Assembly (NCBI GenBank): GCA_963669155.1 | Contig: OZ022584.1 | Span: 11,219,250-11,283,249, forward strand | DNA length: 64,000 nucleotides | Direction: 5' to 3' | Origin: Arbacia lixula | Lineage: Eukaryota; Echinodermata; Echinoidea; Arbacioida; Arbaciidae | Shown here: piece after piece, positions 34,538-46,300 of the stretch | How the letters are laid out: each line of letters begins with the position of its first letter | Numbering within the stretch: the first letter of the stretch is position 1 | Notes under the pieces: model-generated | The model's database searches: none | What the model was told of the DNA's origin: nothing | What the model saw: the letters and a program-made list of their open reading frames with translations, nothing else | Made by a program: the position numbers and the translations under genes

Positions 34538-36217
34538 GAGACATACTTGTGGACAAGTATAAGGTGGTCTGCATTGGCAAATTTGTGTACAGACATGGTA
34601 TGGTAAATGCACGGTGACACCATCGTCTTTCCATGGTGGCACGATCTATTTATTAGAAATCAGAGGCAACGCTCAAGAAAACTCATCAAGCCACGTACAA
34701 TATACTAACATTTTAGAGACTTGACAAATTGGTCACATGTCTCTGCTAATAACATGTAATTAATATCATGTAAGATAAAGGGGCGAGAAGAAGAAAAATG
34801 GGAAAGAAAATCTCAAATAAAATGACGATGTGAGGGATTGAACAGAAGAAGGTCGCAAAATAAACATTGCAAAAGGAATGAAAAACTGACCCTACCCACA
34901 CCAGGATTCGAACCGGGAGCCTCACGTTCTTATAATAAAACGTCGCCTGACCCATTGAGCCACAAATCTTCGCATTCACTTAACACGTAATGCCCAGCAG
35001 TGTCTAGAATGATTTAGAAATCGATATTCAAGCTGAAATTTTGCCATGATCCCGATATCTAATGAAAAATGGAGACCACGTCGCCGAAAGCTAGTAGATT
35101 AAGCTACAACATACTAAAATTTCAGAGTAAAAGATCGTAACATAGGAAAAGATATAGCTCCTAAAAGATTGTCATGTCATTTCATGATTTCAAATAAATG
35201 ACCCTCCCATTGACATTACACGTAGAAACGTCCGGCTTTAACATTAATGCCTATGATTATTTACACCTTGAAGACGTTATCAAAATGAAAAATTAAGGTA
35301 CTCCTGCCATAGAACAATGTCTTAGGCACAACATACTAAAATTTGGGAGAAAATTGATGAAGGATTTCTGAGATATGCAAAAGTGGGTAAAAAAGTTCAT
35401 GACGTCATAATTGAAAATTCATTTTTCCAATTCATATGGCAATATGATGACGTCACAATGTACTTACCGGTAAAATGGCACATGAAATCACATTTGCATT
35501 TCATACTCTTTCGAAATATTAAAAAAAATGGGGGTCACGGGCCATTCTGAAGAGCTATGGCCGATTGAAGACCGTCATATTTTTTGCAATATTTGCACAC
35601 AAAAACGTATTGACGCACGCACGGACTTTGAACTTTGACGCTCCCGCATGACCTTGTTATTGCATGGAAATGACCCAAAATTGCAGGATGTGATGTTTGT
35701 AGTGTCAGAAACATGAAACCATTGAACAAAATGGAATTTTGACGTTTCGTTCGCGTCACGCACGGAAAAACGCGCGAACGCGCGCGCACGCGTGGAAATT
35801 TTCGAAATGCTCAAATTGTCCTGAAACATATGCAAAACAATTTTTAGCTGATTTGGAGCATTTTTAAATTTTGCAAGCGCGTTCTTGCACTAACGTACGC
35901 GTACGCGCGCGTTTTTATTCATTGAAATTAATTGTCTTGTCATTAATTACATACATGTCAAATATCATTACATAGAGATGACTGGTTTTAGAGCGACATG
36001 AAATAATAGATTTTCATCAAATTGCTCGTGCATGACGTCACGATTACGTAATGACATTGAAAATTTTCCTGTAACATGTCCACATATATACCTATACATG
36101 GTGAACATTTGATAAAACATGGCCCATGCTTTGTTGAGATATCAATTCACAAAAAATATGAATAAAGATAAATAAATAAATAATAATAAATAATAAAGAA
36201 AGAAAATTCCGACGAAA
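34538..36217. repeat. Tandem duplication, block B (uninterrupted)
   Basis: This repeats block A from GAGACATACTTGTGGACAAG to the final GAAAGAAAATTC. It contains a minus-strand tRNA-like stretch (about 34887-34973) with B box GGTTCGAATCC and A box TGGCTCAATGGGT, also present in block A near 28060-28135, so the unit includes a tRNA-derived sequence. A CpG- and GCGC-rich patch lies at 35755-35910, the counterpart of 34110-34250. Confidence 0.8.
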
Positions 36218-36222
36218 ACAAG

Positions 36223-36290
36223 AGGTGATCTGCCATGGCATGGCAAACCACCTTATTAGAAGGTGATCTGTCGGTTATGACAGACCACCT
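36223..36290. repeat. Two consecutive short hairpins
   Basis: AGGTGATCTGCC...GGCAAACCACCT (36223-36253) and AGGTGATCTGTC...GACAGACCACCT (36261-36290) are imperfect palindromes with the same outer six bases. Confidence 0.6.
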
Positions 36291-36396
36291 AATTATCACA
36301 GTATGATTACATTCATTATGTAACCCTGATGATAAATATGACTTAATGTTAATATCAAAATATGCAAATAATAAGATGTAATAGTCAATGCATTAC

Positions 36397-36460
36397 CAGA
36401 TATTGATAGTCTACTCGTGTTCACAATCATTTCCGGAACGTCTTGTAGGCTCCCATTACC
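36397..36460 (-). CDS. prom: Prominin exon, first extracellular loop (64 nt)
   Basis: Encodes GNGSLQDVPEMIVNTSRLSI; QDVPEMI resembles the N-DIPDRV motif of prominin-1, and NGS and NTS are sequons. Acceptor TATTTTCACAG, donor TCTG|GTAATG, phase 0 in, 1 out. The next exon lies about 8.9 kb away, across the duplicated and foldback region. Confidence 0.75.
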
Positions 36461-37288
36461 CTGTGAAAATACAAATATAGTTGTACAACATATTAATGTA
36501 TTACTTAACACAAATTGCCATCATGTAAACACAACCATACTGTATTGCGCTTTTAACAACAATAGTAACCTCAATTCTGTTTAAAAGCAAATATTGTCCG
36601 GCAAGTAAATAAGGAGCTGCAGAATCATTTGATTGTATGAGGCAGCTAAAATAAAATACCTCCATAAAGAACTAACAAAAATCGTAATTGCAATCTTTGA
36701 AATTAGACCAGGAAAGTGCCAAATGTAAAAGTCTGAGAGTGTAGACTATGGATCGAGAACCATTGCAGCGATGTGATTGGCTGTTACGCTGAATGAATGG
36801 ATGGCACGTCGGCGCGCGTGTGTATTGTACGTTGATTCGACCCGATACACACGAATACACACATGCTTGTGTATAGCACAATAGGGCCACGTTCGCACAA
36901 TGTATGCGTCATAGAGCTATATATGGTATGCGGACAGAACAAGACTGGACTCAATCCAACGTATTCGATTTGGCGGGAAAATTGACGGCGCGCTCAGACC
37001 CTCACGTGGGGACGAACTCATAGGTTCATGCAAGGGCATTTGTTTTCGGCGAAAAATCTCAACCTAAATTCCATATCTTACCCGACAATTTATGATTATT
37101 GTGTGAATACATATGTTCATCAATTCAACATGAACAATGCATGTCATCAGTTCAAAGTCCAAAAGATATCTGAGATTATTGCGACCATTGCGTATTTAAG
37201 CAGACGACACTGTACATAGAGTTGTGTACAGAGCGAAAAGAATTTGGGGAACGAATCTGGCCTTTTCAACAAACATACTACTAAGAAT

Positions 37289-37361
37289 GCCCGGTTAGCT
37301 CAGTCGGTAGAGCATGGGACTCTTAATCCCAGGGTCGTGGGTTCGAGCCCCACATTGGGCG
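37289..37361 (+). tRNA. tRNA-Lys (anticodon CTT), second copy
   Basis: Base for base the same 73 nt as 19210-19282, with complete A and B boxes and anticodon CTT, but with unrelated flanks. A run of five T follows within a few bases (CACTTTTTG), a good Pol III terminator. Confidence 0.95.
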
Positions 37362-37953
37362 CACTTTTTGAAATTATTTGTCATGATGATCATTTTCATA
37401 TTCACAATTAAATATCTGCGAAAATTTATTTTGGTTTTTATCTTATTTCATTTGAAATCTAATTTTATCAAGGAAACCGTGATGTGAATTGTAAATGCAA
37501 ACTTTATTTCAACCCAGGCTACCCCTCATCTTATTTCTAATAATTTATAACTCTACATCAAAAAAATATTTTTGTTGTAGGTCCTACACTTGCCATCAAA
37601 CGATATTTGAATCAAACCAAGAGATACAATACCATACCGTAACTAATATGGACACGTGAGTGGGCTACAACGGACTTCAGCTTACTTTTAATTGTAATGC
37701 TACATTTTCGAATCAAATTAAAGTTACCCATCTTGTGTGTTTGCACGACGGTGCGTGCATAATAATCATTACTTAATATGAATTTGTAAATCATATCGTT
37801 TTTTTTTTATTGTGTTTAAAGTGATTTTTTTATAGATATCACATTGCAGTGCTCTATTTCTTGACTAAACAAAAATAGAAAAAATAGGAAGAAAAAAAAA
37901 ATAGGCATATATTCATAGAGCAAACGGAAGGCTTGATGTTATGTTACAAATAT

Positions 37954-38634
37954 GGGGGGTATTCCGAAAACGAACTTGGGAAAATTGTTATTGTATCTCA
38001 GGGACTTAGGAAAAATTTTATCTTTTGGTATTCCGAAAAGCCATCTTACAATAAAAGATAACAATTTTATTCAAATGAGCCAGAGATAAAAAACGAGCCT
38101 CCGAGATAAAAATTTTATGCAATTGAGCTAAATCGGTATTCTGAAACGTACTTAGGAAAAAAGTTAGAAAGAAAGATAAAACTGCTCCCAAGCAATTTTA
38201 TCTCCAGACGTACGCGCCTAGGCCCATAGCATTACGTGCAAAAATCTGTGGATTTTCGGAGGGGGGGGGGGGGGGTATTCCGAAAATCCACAGAGATAAA
38301 AATGTTATCTCCCCTAAGATACAATGTCCTTAAATTATTTACCTTTTAGTATTCCGAAAAGCCAACTTACAATGAAAAATATTTTTTTTTATTCAAATGA
38401 GCGAGAGATAAAATTTTTATGTAAATGAGCCTCCGAGATAAAATTTTGATGCAAATGATCTCAATCGGTATTCTGAAACGCACTTAGGAAAAAAAAGTTA
38501 GGATGAAAGATAAAACTGCTCCCAAGCTATTTTATCTCCAGACCTACGCGCAATAGACATGAAAGATAACATTTTTTCTAAGTCCCTGAGATACAATAAC
38601 ATTTTTCCTAAGTTCGTTTTCGGAATACCGCCCC
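37954..38634. repeat. Palindromic MITE with GGTATTCCGAAAACGAACTT ends
   Basis: The left end GGTATTCCGAAAACGAACTT is mirrored by AAGTTCGTTTTCGGAATACC at the right end. Internally a unit containing GGTATTCTGAAACG and AAAACTGCTCCCAAGC occurs twice, and a central G-run (38260-38275) separates the halves. Non-coding. Confidence 0.75.
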
Positions 38635-38671
38635 AGAATTTTAAGTAGGCCTATTGTTACAATAATTTTGT

Positions 38672-38672
38672 C

Positions 38673-38700
<28 letters not shown>
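38672..38700. repeat. (AT)n microsatellite
   Basis: About 14 TA units beside a prominin exon. Confidence 0.9.
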
Positions 38701-38703
<3 letters not shown>

Positions 38704-38722
38704 ATAGGTAACCATATCTCAC

Positions 38723-38806
38723 CGTCCGAACCAAGTCTCGGATGGTTGTTAGCGCAGACTGCATCTCGCTTCGCACAGTATCGAGGTCCAGTTGGTCCGT
38801 CTCGAG
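38723..38806 (-). CDS. prom: Prominin exon, first extracellular loop
   Basis: Twenty-eight residues (LETDQLDLDTVRSEMQSALT and TIRDLVRT). Acceptor TTTTGTTTCAG, donor ACG|GTGAGA, phase 0 to 0. Similar in place to the VDAELDNVNNVLRTDL segment of prominin-1. Confidence 0.75.
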
Positions 38807-39386
38807 CTGAAACAAAATAATAAAATCATTAATACAAATACTGAAATTGATATTGCCCAAAATTATATTGCGGAGGTATAATAAAAACAAGAAGAATTTT
38901 TAAAGAAATGGTTTCGTCTGGGAAATGTGTTTAATAAAAATTTTAGTTGTTCATGTGAAGTACGAATTTTGTCTATACGGGATAGCTTCCTTTGAAAAAA
39001 TATGCATGATTTATGCATGCTTGTAAATATCGAATTGTTTTGTTATTGAATTTCAAGGTAAAAAGTCCCTGAAGAGGAGAAAATTAATTATAGGCCTATA
39101 ATATTTAATTTTTTTTTTAATAAACTATGTTCGGCCGTGAACATGTATAAATAATATTTCTCAATGACATTTTTTATTTTCCGCATTTGAATAATGACAA
39201 TTCAAAACGTTTACTATTGTTTATATTCCACTTTGATATTTAAAAGGGCGGAATAGAGTGAAGAATAGCAAACCTCTACATAGTCTGAGCATGTTTCAAA
39301 CATAAATGGTGTTGGTGTTTGTTTGTTTGTTTGTTTGTTTGTTTTTTTATTAGAGGATGTTAGGATGGTCCCCTATGTTTCCTTAC

Positions 39387-39613
39387 CGTGCTCAAATCGA
39401 AACTGGTATCGAGAATGCTGGGATCGGGAATGGCATCACAGGCCCCAGCCGCATTACGAGGCCCGTCAGCGAGGCAATCGTCTCTTATTGTGGTCAATGT
39501 TCCCTTGGCCGTGCTTAAAACGCTTTCAAGCGACTGGCCAGCCGAGACTAAGTCGGCGGTCGTGTTGAGTACAATGTCTAGGGTCGATCCGTCTGCTGTC
39601 AGAGATGTTAGAC
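39387..39613 (-). CDS. prom: Prominin exon, first extracellular loop (5'-most supported)
   Basis: Seventy-five residues including STLDIVLNTTADLVSAGQSL and TIRDDCLADGPRNAAGACDA. The two cysteines and the helix before them align with [20 protein letters not shown]...SETCNSIR of prominin-1. Acceptor TTCCCGACAG, donor ACG|GTAAGG, phase 1 in, 0 out. A preceding exon ending in phase 1 must exist. Confidence 0.8.
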
Positions 39614-39634
39614 CTGTCGGGAAAGAGAAGAATA

Positions 39635-40530
39635 GTAATGAATTGCAAGGCATAAGCAGGAGAGAAAGTGAGAAGGGGAGATAAAAGAGAGGAAATAAAT
39701 AAAGAAAGAATACTGCCGTGTTTTATTTTGAAAGTTGAACACGATCCACATGTACATGTGGGACCTGCAACTCACCTTTTCTTCTTTTTCTGTCTCTTTT
39801 TCTGTCATTTACCAGCTTGTAATGAATCCTCACTCCCGGGCCTCACTCTCTCTCTCTCCCACCCAGCCCTATACCCTTTTATATCTTCATGTATGTTGTT
39901 TTTCCCCACTTTTCCCACCTTCTTTTGTAAATTTGCGTCTTCTCCCCACCATTTTCATTGATTTAGTTAACCATGTTAATATCTAAAGTTTTTTAGTTAT
40001 TTGTTTTAGTACTCAAGTGTCTTTGTGTTCTACCTAAAAAGATATTTATTGTATTCATGTTTGTACTACATGTATTAAATCAGACCGGTCGTTTTTAATA
40101 TGTTATTGCCATGACGGACCTGACTTTAACAAGCTATGCTTTCATAAGGTCTCCTCGTCTTTCTATCTTCTCTCTGATGCAACATTTAAACTTGTTCCAT
40201 TTTATACTGTTTCTTTATGTACAATGTCACTCGTTGTTAATCTGTAAAATTTTATCTGAAGAAAGACAAATAAACTTGAAATTTGAAACTTGAATAAAAC
40301 AGAGAGAACAGAGAAAGAACAACTAGGAATGAATAGCAAGGCATAAACAGGAGAGAAAGTAAGAAGCGATAAATGAGAGCAAATCAAAGAAAGAAAGAAA
40401 GAAAATAGAGAAAAACAGAGAGAAAGAACAAATAGGAATGAAAAGCAAGGCATTAACAGGAGAGAAAGTGAAAAGGAGAGAGTAAAGAGAGCAATTCAAA
40501 AAAGAAAGAAAGAAAGAAGACAATAGAGAT
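39635..40530. repeat. Purine-rich 110-bp units interrupted by a LINE end
   Basis: A unit with GAATGAATAGCAAGGCATAA and ACAGGAGAGAAAGT occurs at about 39640, 40325 and 40433. Between the first and second lies the LINE-like segment at 39735-40293. All overlapping open frames are simple-sequence artefacts. Confidence 0.65.
39735..40293 (+). mobile_element. Probable CR1/L2-type LINE 3' end
   Basis: T-rich non-coding sequence ending ATAAACTTGAAATTTGAAAC. Short TTGAAATTTGAAA-type tails without poly(A) are usual for CR1/L2 retrotransposon 3' ends. It interrupts a purine-rich repeat. No coding part remains. Confidence 0.5.
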
Positions 40531-41200
40531 ATACCCGGATGAACTTACGTTCAAGCCAGGATATTAAAAATATTAGCCTCATCCCACTCCTTGTTTCGTA
40601 CAGTGCAGTAACACTTTGCTATTTCTTCATTTTCTTTGTTCGTTACATTTGACTTTTTTCACAATGGGCCTAACACATACAATTCCAATTGAGCAACACA
40701 AAAGGTTATAGAATATTAGTATGAAATACAGTTTGGCATTCAGTGGTCTTGCCAATCAATGTTTGTTGATGTATGAAGACATTTTGCACGAGATACGAAT
40801 AGTATCCTGTTTTCTGACAGGATCTGCTGGCTGTTATGGGAGCTGCTGCTGCGTGATAAAATAACATAATGATAAACACATCTTCCAACATGGAAGAAAC
40901 ATAGTCATATATCTGTGTCAATGTTGTCCCGGAATGGGCAATAATTAGGCCTACAGACATCGTATGTAGTGGGCCTATAATTTGATACGATTTCTTTAAA
41001 ATCTGACTTTTTTTAACTGCTTTAAATATCGAAAGCTTTCTAAATCACAACACCAACTGGCTGACGGGGCAGGGAACATTGCAGGATGAAAAGCAATTTT
41101 TAATGTTTTCATTGGTTTTCTAAATTCATATATTTTTTTTAATCTGCCCATTTTCAACCAGTTCTCTCAGTGATCCTCATTTATCAATTTCAATTAAATG

Positions 41201-41202
<2 letters not shown>

Positions 41203-41236
<34 letters not shown>
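41203..41236. repeat. (AT)n microsatellite
   Basis: About 17 AT units. The flanking 40.6-42.1 kb is AT-rich and shows no confident exon. Confidence 0.9.
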
Positions 41237-41240
<4 letters not shown>

Positions 41241-42243
41241 ATCTTACTACAAAGCTCCATTTAGATAAAATTATTAAAAAGAAACAGTGATAAAATAATA
41301 ACATTAATATATCAAAGATTTTTAAAGATAATCATCATGTTCTTTTTGGTGAAAAAGAAAATGGATGGGTTCTGGGTTAGCTTTTTCATCTCTCACATTT
41401 TTTTGTTTTGTTTTGTTCTGCATATGTTTGTGTTTTGTGTGTTATTATGTTTTATATATAAAATCTTTATTCAGATGTATCTTTTAAGGCAAAAAAGAAA
41501 TGGCATGTATTTACGGTTTTTGATTATTTGTGTACGAATAGTTATGTAACAATGTACATTATTTTCATTCCTTTTTTATAATGATGTTTACTTCATTAGG
41601 TATAAGCACTTAATTATGTCATAAGTTTTGTACGGAAAACGAAGTCAAGATGTACATTATTTACATTACTTTAATATATTGATGATTGATGTATATTTAA
41701 GTATGTATAACTATTTTATTTACCATGTATGAGAAAATGTATTATTATTTTCTGAATGAAGGCTAAAAAGCATTTTAAAAAAAAATAACATGTGATCATT
41801 GATTTTCAGTGCAGCTTAGCTTATGCGGTTCTAGTCATAAGACTATCGCACGCATACAATAACTACCATATTAGGGCATGCCCTGTTTGAATGAACGAAT
41901 TCCTCACCAAAACTAGTAGACCGCGGGCCGAGGTGCTTTTTTCTTTCGTTTCGTGCCTCAAATCATGTATCTAGCCACAACTTACTCAACTTATGTAAAA
42001 AATAATTTTAAAATCATCTGTGAAACTCGTCAGAGACAAAACCTGCACATTAATTTAAAAAAATGAAAAAATCACACAAAACCTGCCAAGATTTTCTAGT
42101 TTCATCGGTGGAAAAAAACAATCACATTACCGCACTCATAGCGTGATTTGCGGACTGACTGGCTGATAACCAATCAGGGTCTTTGTTTCATACGCACGAA
42201 TTTTCGGTCAGCCACACTGCACGGGCACCATGAGCTGAGATTG

Positions 42244-42536
42244 ATGATGGCAACTTCATCTGATGATTCCAGCGCAACGGAGAGTTTCGAGCCCACCGAA
42301 TCCATTTTTTGTGCTATACATGTCACCAACAATAAGAGCAAAGTCACATCTTTTACTAATAAAAGTCATCAGAAGTGTAGAGAGTGTGCAGCTAAGTGGA
42401 TCGGCGTGGAAGACTGTGTAGAATGCACAGTTGCCGAGAAGTTTCTCGACCACTTACACAGAAGTGAAGGTGTGGGACCCGGACAAAGTATTCGTGAAGA
42501 TGCAGCTGCAGTTGACTTTACATCGAGAAGTGGCAG
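42244..42536 (+). CDS. Zinc-cluster / FEN-like nuclease gene, exon 1
   Basis: Begins ATGATGGCAACTTCATCTGA; either ATG may start translation (the nearest upstream ATG opens a 2-codon frame). It encodes about 97 residues: an acidic Ser-rich N-terminus, then a Cys/His cluster (H-Q-K-C-R-E-C...ED-C-V-E-C). The exon ends AG|GTAAGT in phase 2. I infer that it belongs to the 1505-codon exon at 49857 because the phases close through exon 2 and because Cys-cluster N-termini with a G-Y-H-x-x-C-Y motif precede such proteins in other invertebrates. No known name. Confidence 0.7.
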
Positions 42537-43049
42537 GTAAGTTTCATGAATTCTGATGATAGAGCTGATTTGTTATGAAAAAGAATGCTCCACATATTGC
42601 CCTAACTTTCCAAATTTTACTTCAATTACTTCCTGCACATGTAGTAGTACTACTAGTACTAATAGTAGTCTGACTGACAGTGAAGCATTTATGTCGACTT
42701 TATGACCATGCTGATGCAGGTCAGATTTTTGTACACTGAACACGATATTAACAAATATCTTTATTTCATGAGTTGATCAATTTTATTGTGAGGTGTCAGA
42801 CATTAAACGCATTGAATTTGTTGATTGCTCTTGTAGAGTGCTTTCTCATCGTCTCAAAAGTCTCTGAATGTCATGGTGTACATGTATGCACTGTGTGCAA
42901 TTTACGGTGCAGTGCTTCCAGTGTTTTTGTTTTGTTTAGATGGCTTCAAAAATATTTTGAGACACTGTATTAATAAATTTTCTATGGCTTACACTACTGT
43001 TGTATTTTTGAATGAATTTCTTATATGTTTGTACATGTTCTTTCACCAG

Positions 43050-43093
43050 GAATCACCAAACTGCTCTTGGGGGATACCATGCAGAGTGCTATC
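43050..43093 (+). pseudogene. Exon 2, left part, cut by gypsy insertion
   Basis: Acceptor TTCTTTCACCAG at 43049. Entered in phase 2 it encodes NHQTALGGYHAECY and then meets the 5' LTR, where the frame stops at a TGA within two codons. The final CTATC is the 5' copy of the target-site duplication. The remainder of the exon is at 48882-48946. Confidence 0.75.
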
Positions 43094-43327
43094 TGTGATG
43101 TATTGCTTTTGCATATGTCTCATGCATGCCTATATGAGACACCCGCTCAGGAATGCCACCACCAGATTTGTTTATGTAATCCTGCACCCTCACTGATAAG
43201 GACCGGAAAGCCCAACTGGCCAGTCCTAATAAAACCTCACTTCTGTCCCGTACACAGCTTGAGTAAGAGGTCCTCCTTGTCTCCTCTCCTCGTGTGTTTG
43301 ACTGATTGCATGTACGAGAATATCACA
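43094..43327 (+). repeat. 5' LTR (234 bp)
   Basis: TG...CA ends within the short inverted repeat TGTGAT/ATCACA. It contains an AATAAAA polyadenylation-like word at about 43229. Identical by eye to 48648-48881. Confidence 0.95.
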
Positions 43328-43344
43328 TGGTGTCAGAAGTCACG
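43328..43344 (+). promoter_or_regulatory. Primer-binding site (minus-strand priming)
   Basis: TGGTGTCAGAAGTCACG starts directly after the LTR; TGG matches the complement of a tRNA CCA end. The tRNA species cannot be assigned by eye. Confidence 0.8.
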
Positions 43345-43367
43345 AATCTTAATTCTGCTCAAGGAAA

Positions 43368-46300
43368 ATGGCAGGATTAAAGCCTCCAGGTCCATTAAGC
43401 TTCCAAGGAAATGTTGCTACCAATTGGAAGGACTGGTTAACGTCATACGAGCTGTATGAAACAGCTACTGAACTGCTGAAAAAAGGAGACGAGGTGCGGT
43501 ATGCCACGTTTCTTCATGTGGCGGGAGCCACAGCTCAACGCATAGCCAAGACGTTCGAATTCACGTCGGAAGAAAGCGGAAAAGTCAACGCCCTGAAAAA
43601 GAAGTTTGCTGCCTACTGCCAGCCGAGGAAAAACTTATCAGTTCTGCGATACATGTTCAATTCAAGGAACCAACGAGCCGATGAAAGTTTTAGCGCTTAC
43701 TTCACCGACTTAAAAGCACTGGCAGGAGACTGTGAATTCAAAACTCTCGAAGACGAGATGTTAAGAGACAGAATTGTATGTGGAATACATGAGCATGCAT
43801 TACGAGAGCAACTTCTACAAATCGAAAGCCTAAGTCTGCAGAAATGCATAGACACATGCACCATCAGAGAGAGCAGCGCCCAGCAAATGGAGCAGCTACG
43901 AAACGGCGCAGGAGCTGATATTCATTATATTAAAGAACGATCCCGACCACGACCACGACCAGACAGTACCCCAAACGACCGCAGCCGCAACGACCGCCCA
44001 TTCACATCCCAATCACATAACGCTGACAAGACCTGTGTGAATTGCACATATGTGCACCGTTGGCCAGACTATTGCCCTGCCGCAAAGGCAAGGTGCAGAA
44101 ACTGCGGGATGATGGGACATTTCGAAAAATCAACACGATGTCGGAGAAAGCATACCGTCACCAGCCAACCGACTCGACGAGACAACCGCAGAGATGATCT
44201 CCGAGGAGATCGTGGATACGACCGCCGATACGACCGCCGGAACGACCAGCGTGAAGTCAAGGACATTGGCGCAGACGACACGCAATACTCAGACGACGAC
44301 ACCGACCGAGCCAACGATGACGAGCATCGCCACGTATTCATCGACTTAGTGGTCGATAATGTGGACGCAATGGAGTGGACGAGACAATGTATGATTGATG
44401 GACTGAACGTCAAATTCAAATTGGACACGGGAGCCCAGGTCAACATTTTACCTGAGGAAATCTTCCACAAGACAAAACTGAGTTTGGATAAATCTAACAT
44501 TACTCTTCGATCATACTCAGGTCATGCAATGAAACCCCTAGGACAGACAAAGTGCAACGTGATGGTCGGTAAGTCTGAATATTTTCTCACTTTTCAAGTG
44601 GTTGGAGGTGGTGTAAAACCAATTCTTGGGATGAGAGCTTGTGAGCGCATGAAGTTGATAAAGAGATGCATGATTGATGACGTGGCAAACGCAGCACAGC
44701 AAAATGCGCCTCGCACAAGCGACCCCAAAATGGCGACGGCGAGGCCCCCACCCCAATCCCGAACCCCAATGTCTCGCGCAAGCGCAGAAAGCGCAGCTAA
44801 ACGCGACCCCACCGGGGGGATGAGCGATCCGCTAGATGCTCATGCTGATCTGTTCGCCGGTCTTGGCCGATTACGCAATCACGAGTACGATATATCCGTC
44901 AGAGATGACGTTGCACCCGTGAAGTGCCCGCCTCGTTCGATACCACACACATTGCGCGACAAAGTGAAAGCCGAACTCGAGCGCATGGAATCGATGGGGG
45001 TAATTGAGCGAGTAGATGGCCCCACCGACTGGGTAAGCGCGATGACTGTAGTCCACAAGCCGGATGGACGAGTCAGAATTTGCCTAGACCCCCGCGGGTT
45101 GAATACGGCAATCCGAAGAGAGCATTACCCAATGCCTACTTTCGAGCAAATTTCCGCACGCATGCCTAATGCTCGAGTATTCTCGAAATTCGATGCCACA
45201 AGTGGGTATTGGCAATTACCACTGACAAACAAAAGCTCATTTCTCACGACATTCAACACCCAGTTCGGCCGTTATCGATACAAGGTAATGCCATTCGGCA
45301 TCTCGTCGGCCAGCGAGATATGGCAACGCGCTATGATAGATGAGTTTGGCCAGCTGGAGGGTGTTGAAGTAGTCGCAGATGACATTCTGATATGGGGCGA
45401 AAATGTTACGCAACACGACGCCCGTCTGGCTGCTCTTCTTGATAAGGTCCGTTCGAGTGGCCTGAAACTGAACAAGTCAAAGTCAATCATCCGCGCGAGC
45501 GAACTCGAGTACGTAGGCCATGTAATCAGTAGCGATGGCGTAAAACCCAGCAATGACAGAATCGAAGCGATTTCAAAGCTACCATATCCAGAGTCTAGAA
45601 AGGAAGTTGAAACCTTCCTTGGAATGGTCACCTACCTGGGAAAATTCATCCCTAACCTATCAGATGTAACTTCACCCCTACGTGAACTGACGAAAAAAGA
45701 TGTTGCCTGGCACTGGGAGCCTGAGCACGCCCGCGCCGTAGATTCATTAAAGAACATGATCACATCTGCGCCTGTACTAAAACTCTATGATGCAACGAAG
45801 CCGGTTGCCCTAGCAACAGACGCATCCAATGCCGGATTTGGAGCCGTGCTCATGCAAGATAACAATCCGATCGCCTATGCTTCGCGACGAGTCAACGATG
45901 CCGAGAGCAACTATGCACCAATAGAAAAGGAGATGTGTGCCATACTATTCGCGTGTAATAGATTCCATGACTATGTGTACGGACAACGAGTAACGATACA
46001 CACCGATCACAAGCCGCTGATTGGCATAGCCGCAAAGCCGCTACACAAGTTAAGCCCTCGTCTACAGCGCATGCGCCTACATCTACTGGCTTACGACATC
46101 CAGCTCCACTGGAAGCCTGGGAAAGAGATGTTCGTACCGGACGCTTTAAGCCGCTTGCTGCCAGCGAGCACTCAGCGCGTGCAAACAGAGCCTCTTATCA
46201 AAGTAGAGATCGACACAGTCGAAAGCGCTATGCATATGTCCTCTCGCAGATTAGAGCAATTCAGGAAAGAGACTGAACGCGACCCTGTTCTCAGTAAGAT

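Larger units (their letters stand above)
12235..39613 (-). other. prom: Prominin gene span (18 coding exons recognised)
   Basis: Prominins are five-pass glycoproteins of plasma-membrane protrusions that bind cholesterol. Eighteen minus-strand exons with consensus GT-AG borders join in one frame with matching phases, giving 632 residues: the first large extracellular loop, two membrane segments with a Cys-rich turn (C-G-L-R-S-C...CCCDCGG), a second extracellular loop of about 267 residues, the fifth membrane segment and a cytoplasmic tail. Order, loop lengths, N-glycosylation sequons (NTT, NVT, NST, NAT, NIS, NLS, NVS) and paired cysteines follow vertebrate prominin-1 (about 865 residues). The missing 190 or so N-terminal residues (signal peptide, TM1, TM2) were not found; they lie upstream, are diverged, or have been lost. 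Ten consecutive phase-0 boundaries link the second-loop exons. The introns are loaded with repeats. Confidence 0.85.

Noticed and set aside
38657-38890. 77-codon minus frame taken as a separate gene
   Set aside because: Its coding part is only the prominin exon at 38723-38806; the rest is intron and (AT)n.
42873-43459. Plus-strand frames overlapping the 5' LTR
   Set aside because: They are in LTR and flanking intron sequence. The same LTR translation appears at 48657-48950, and no coding function is implied.
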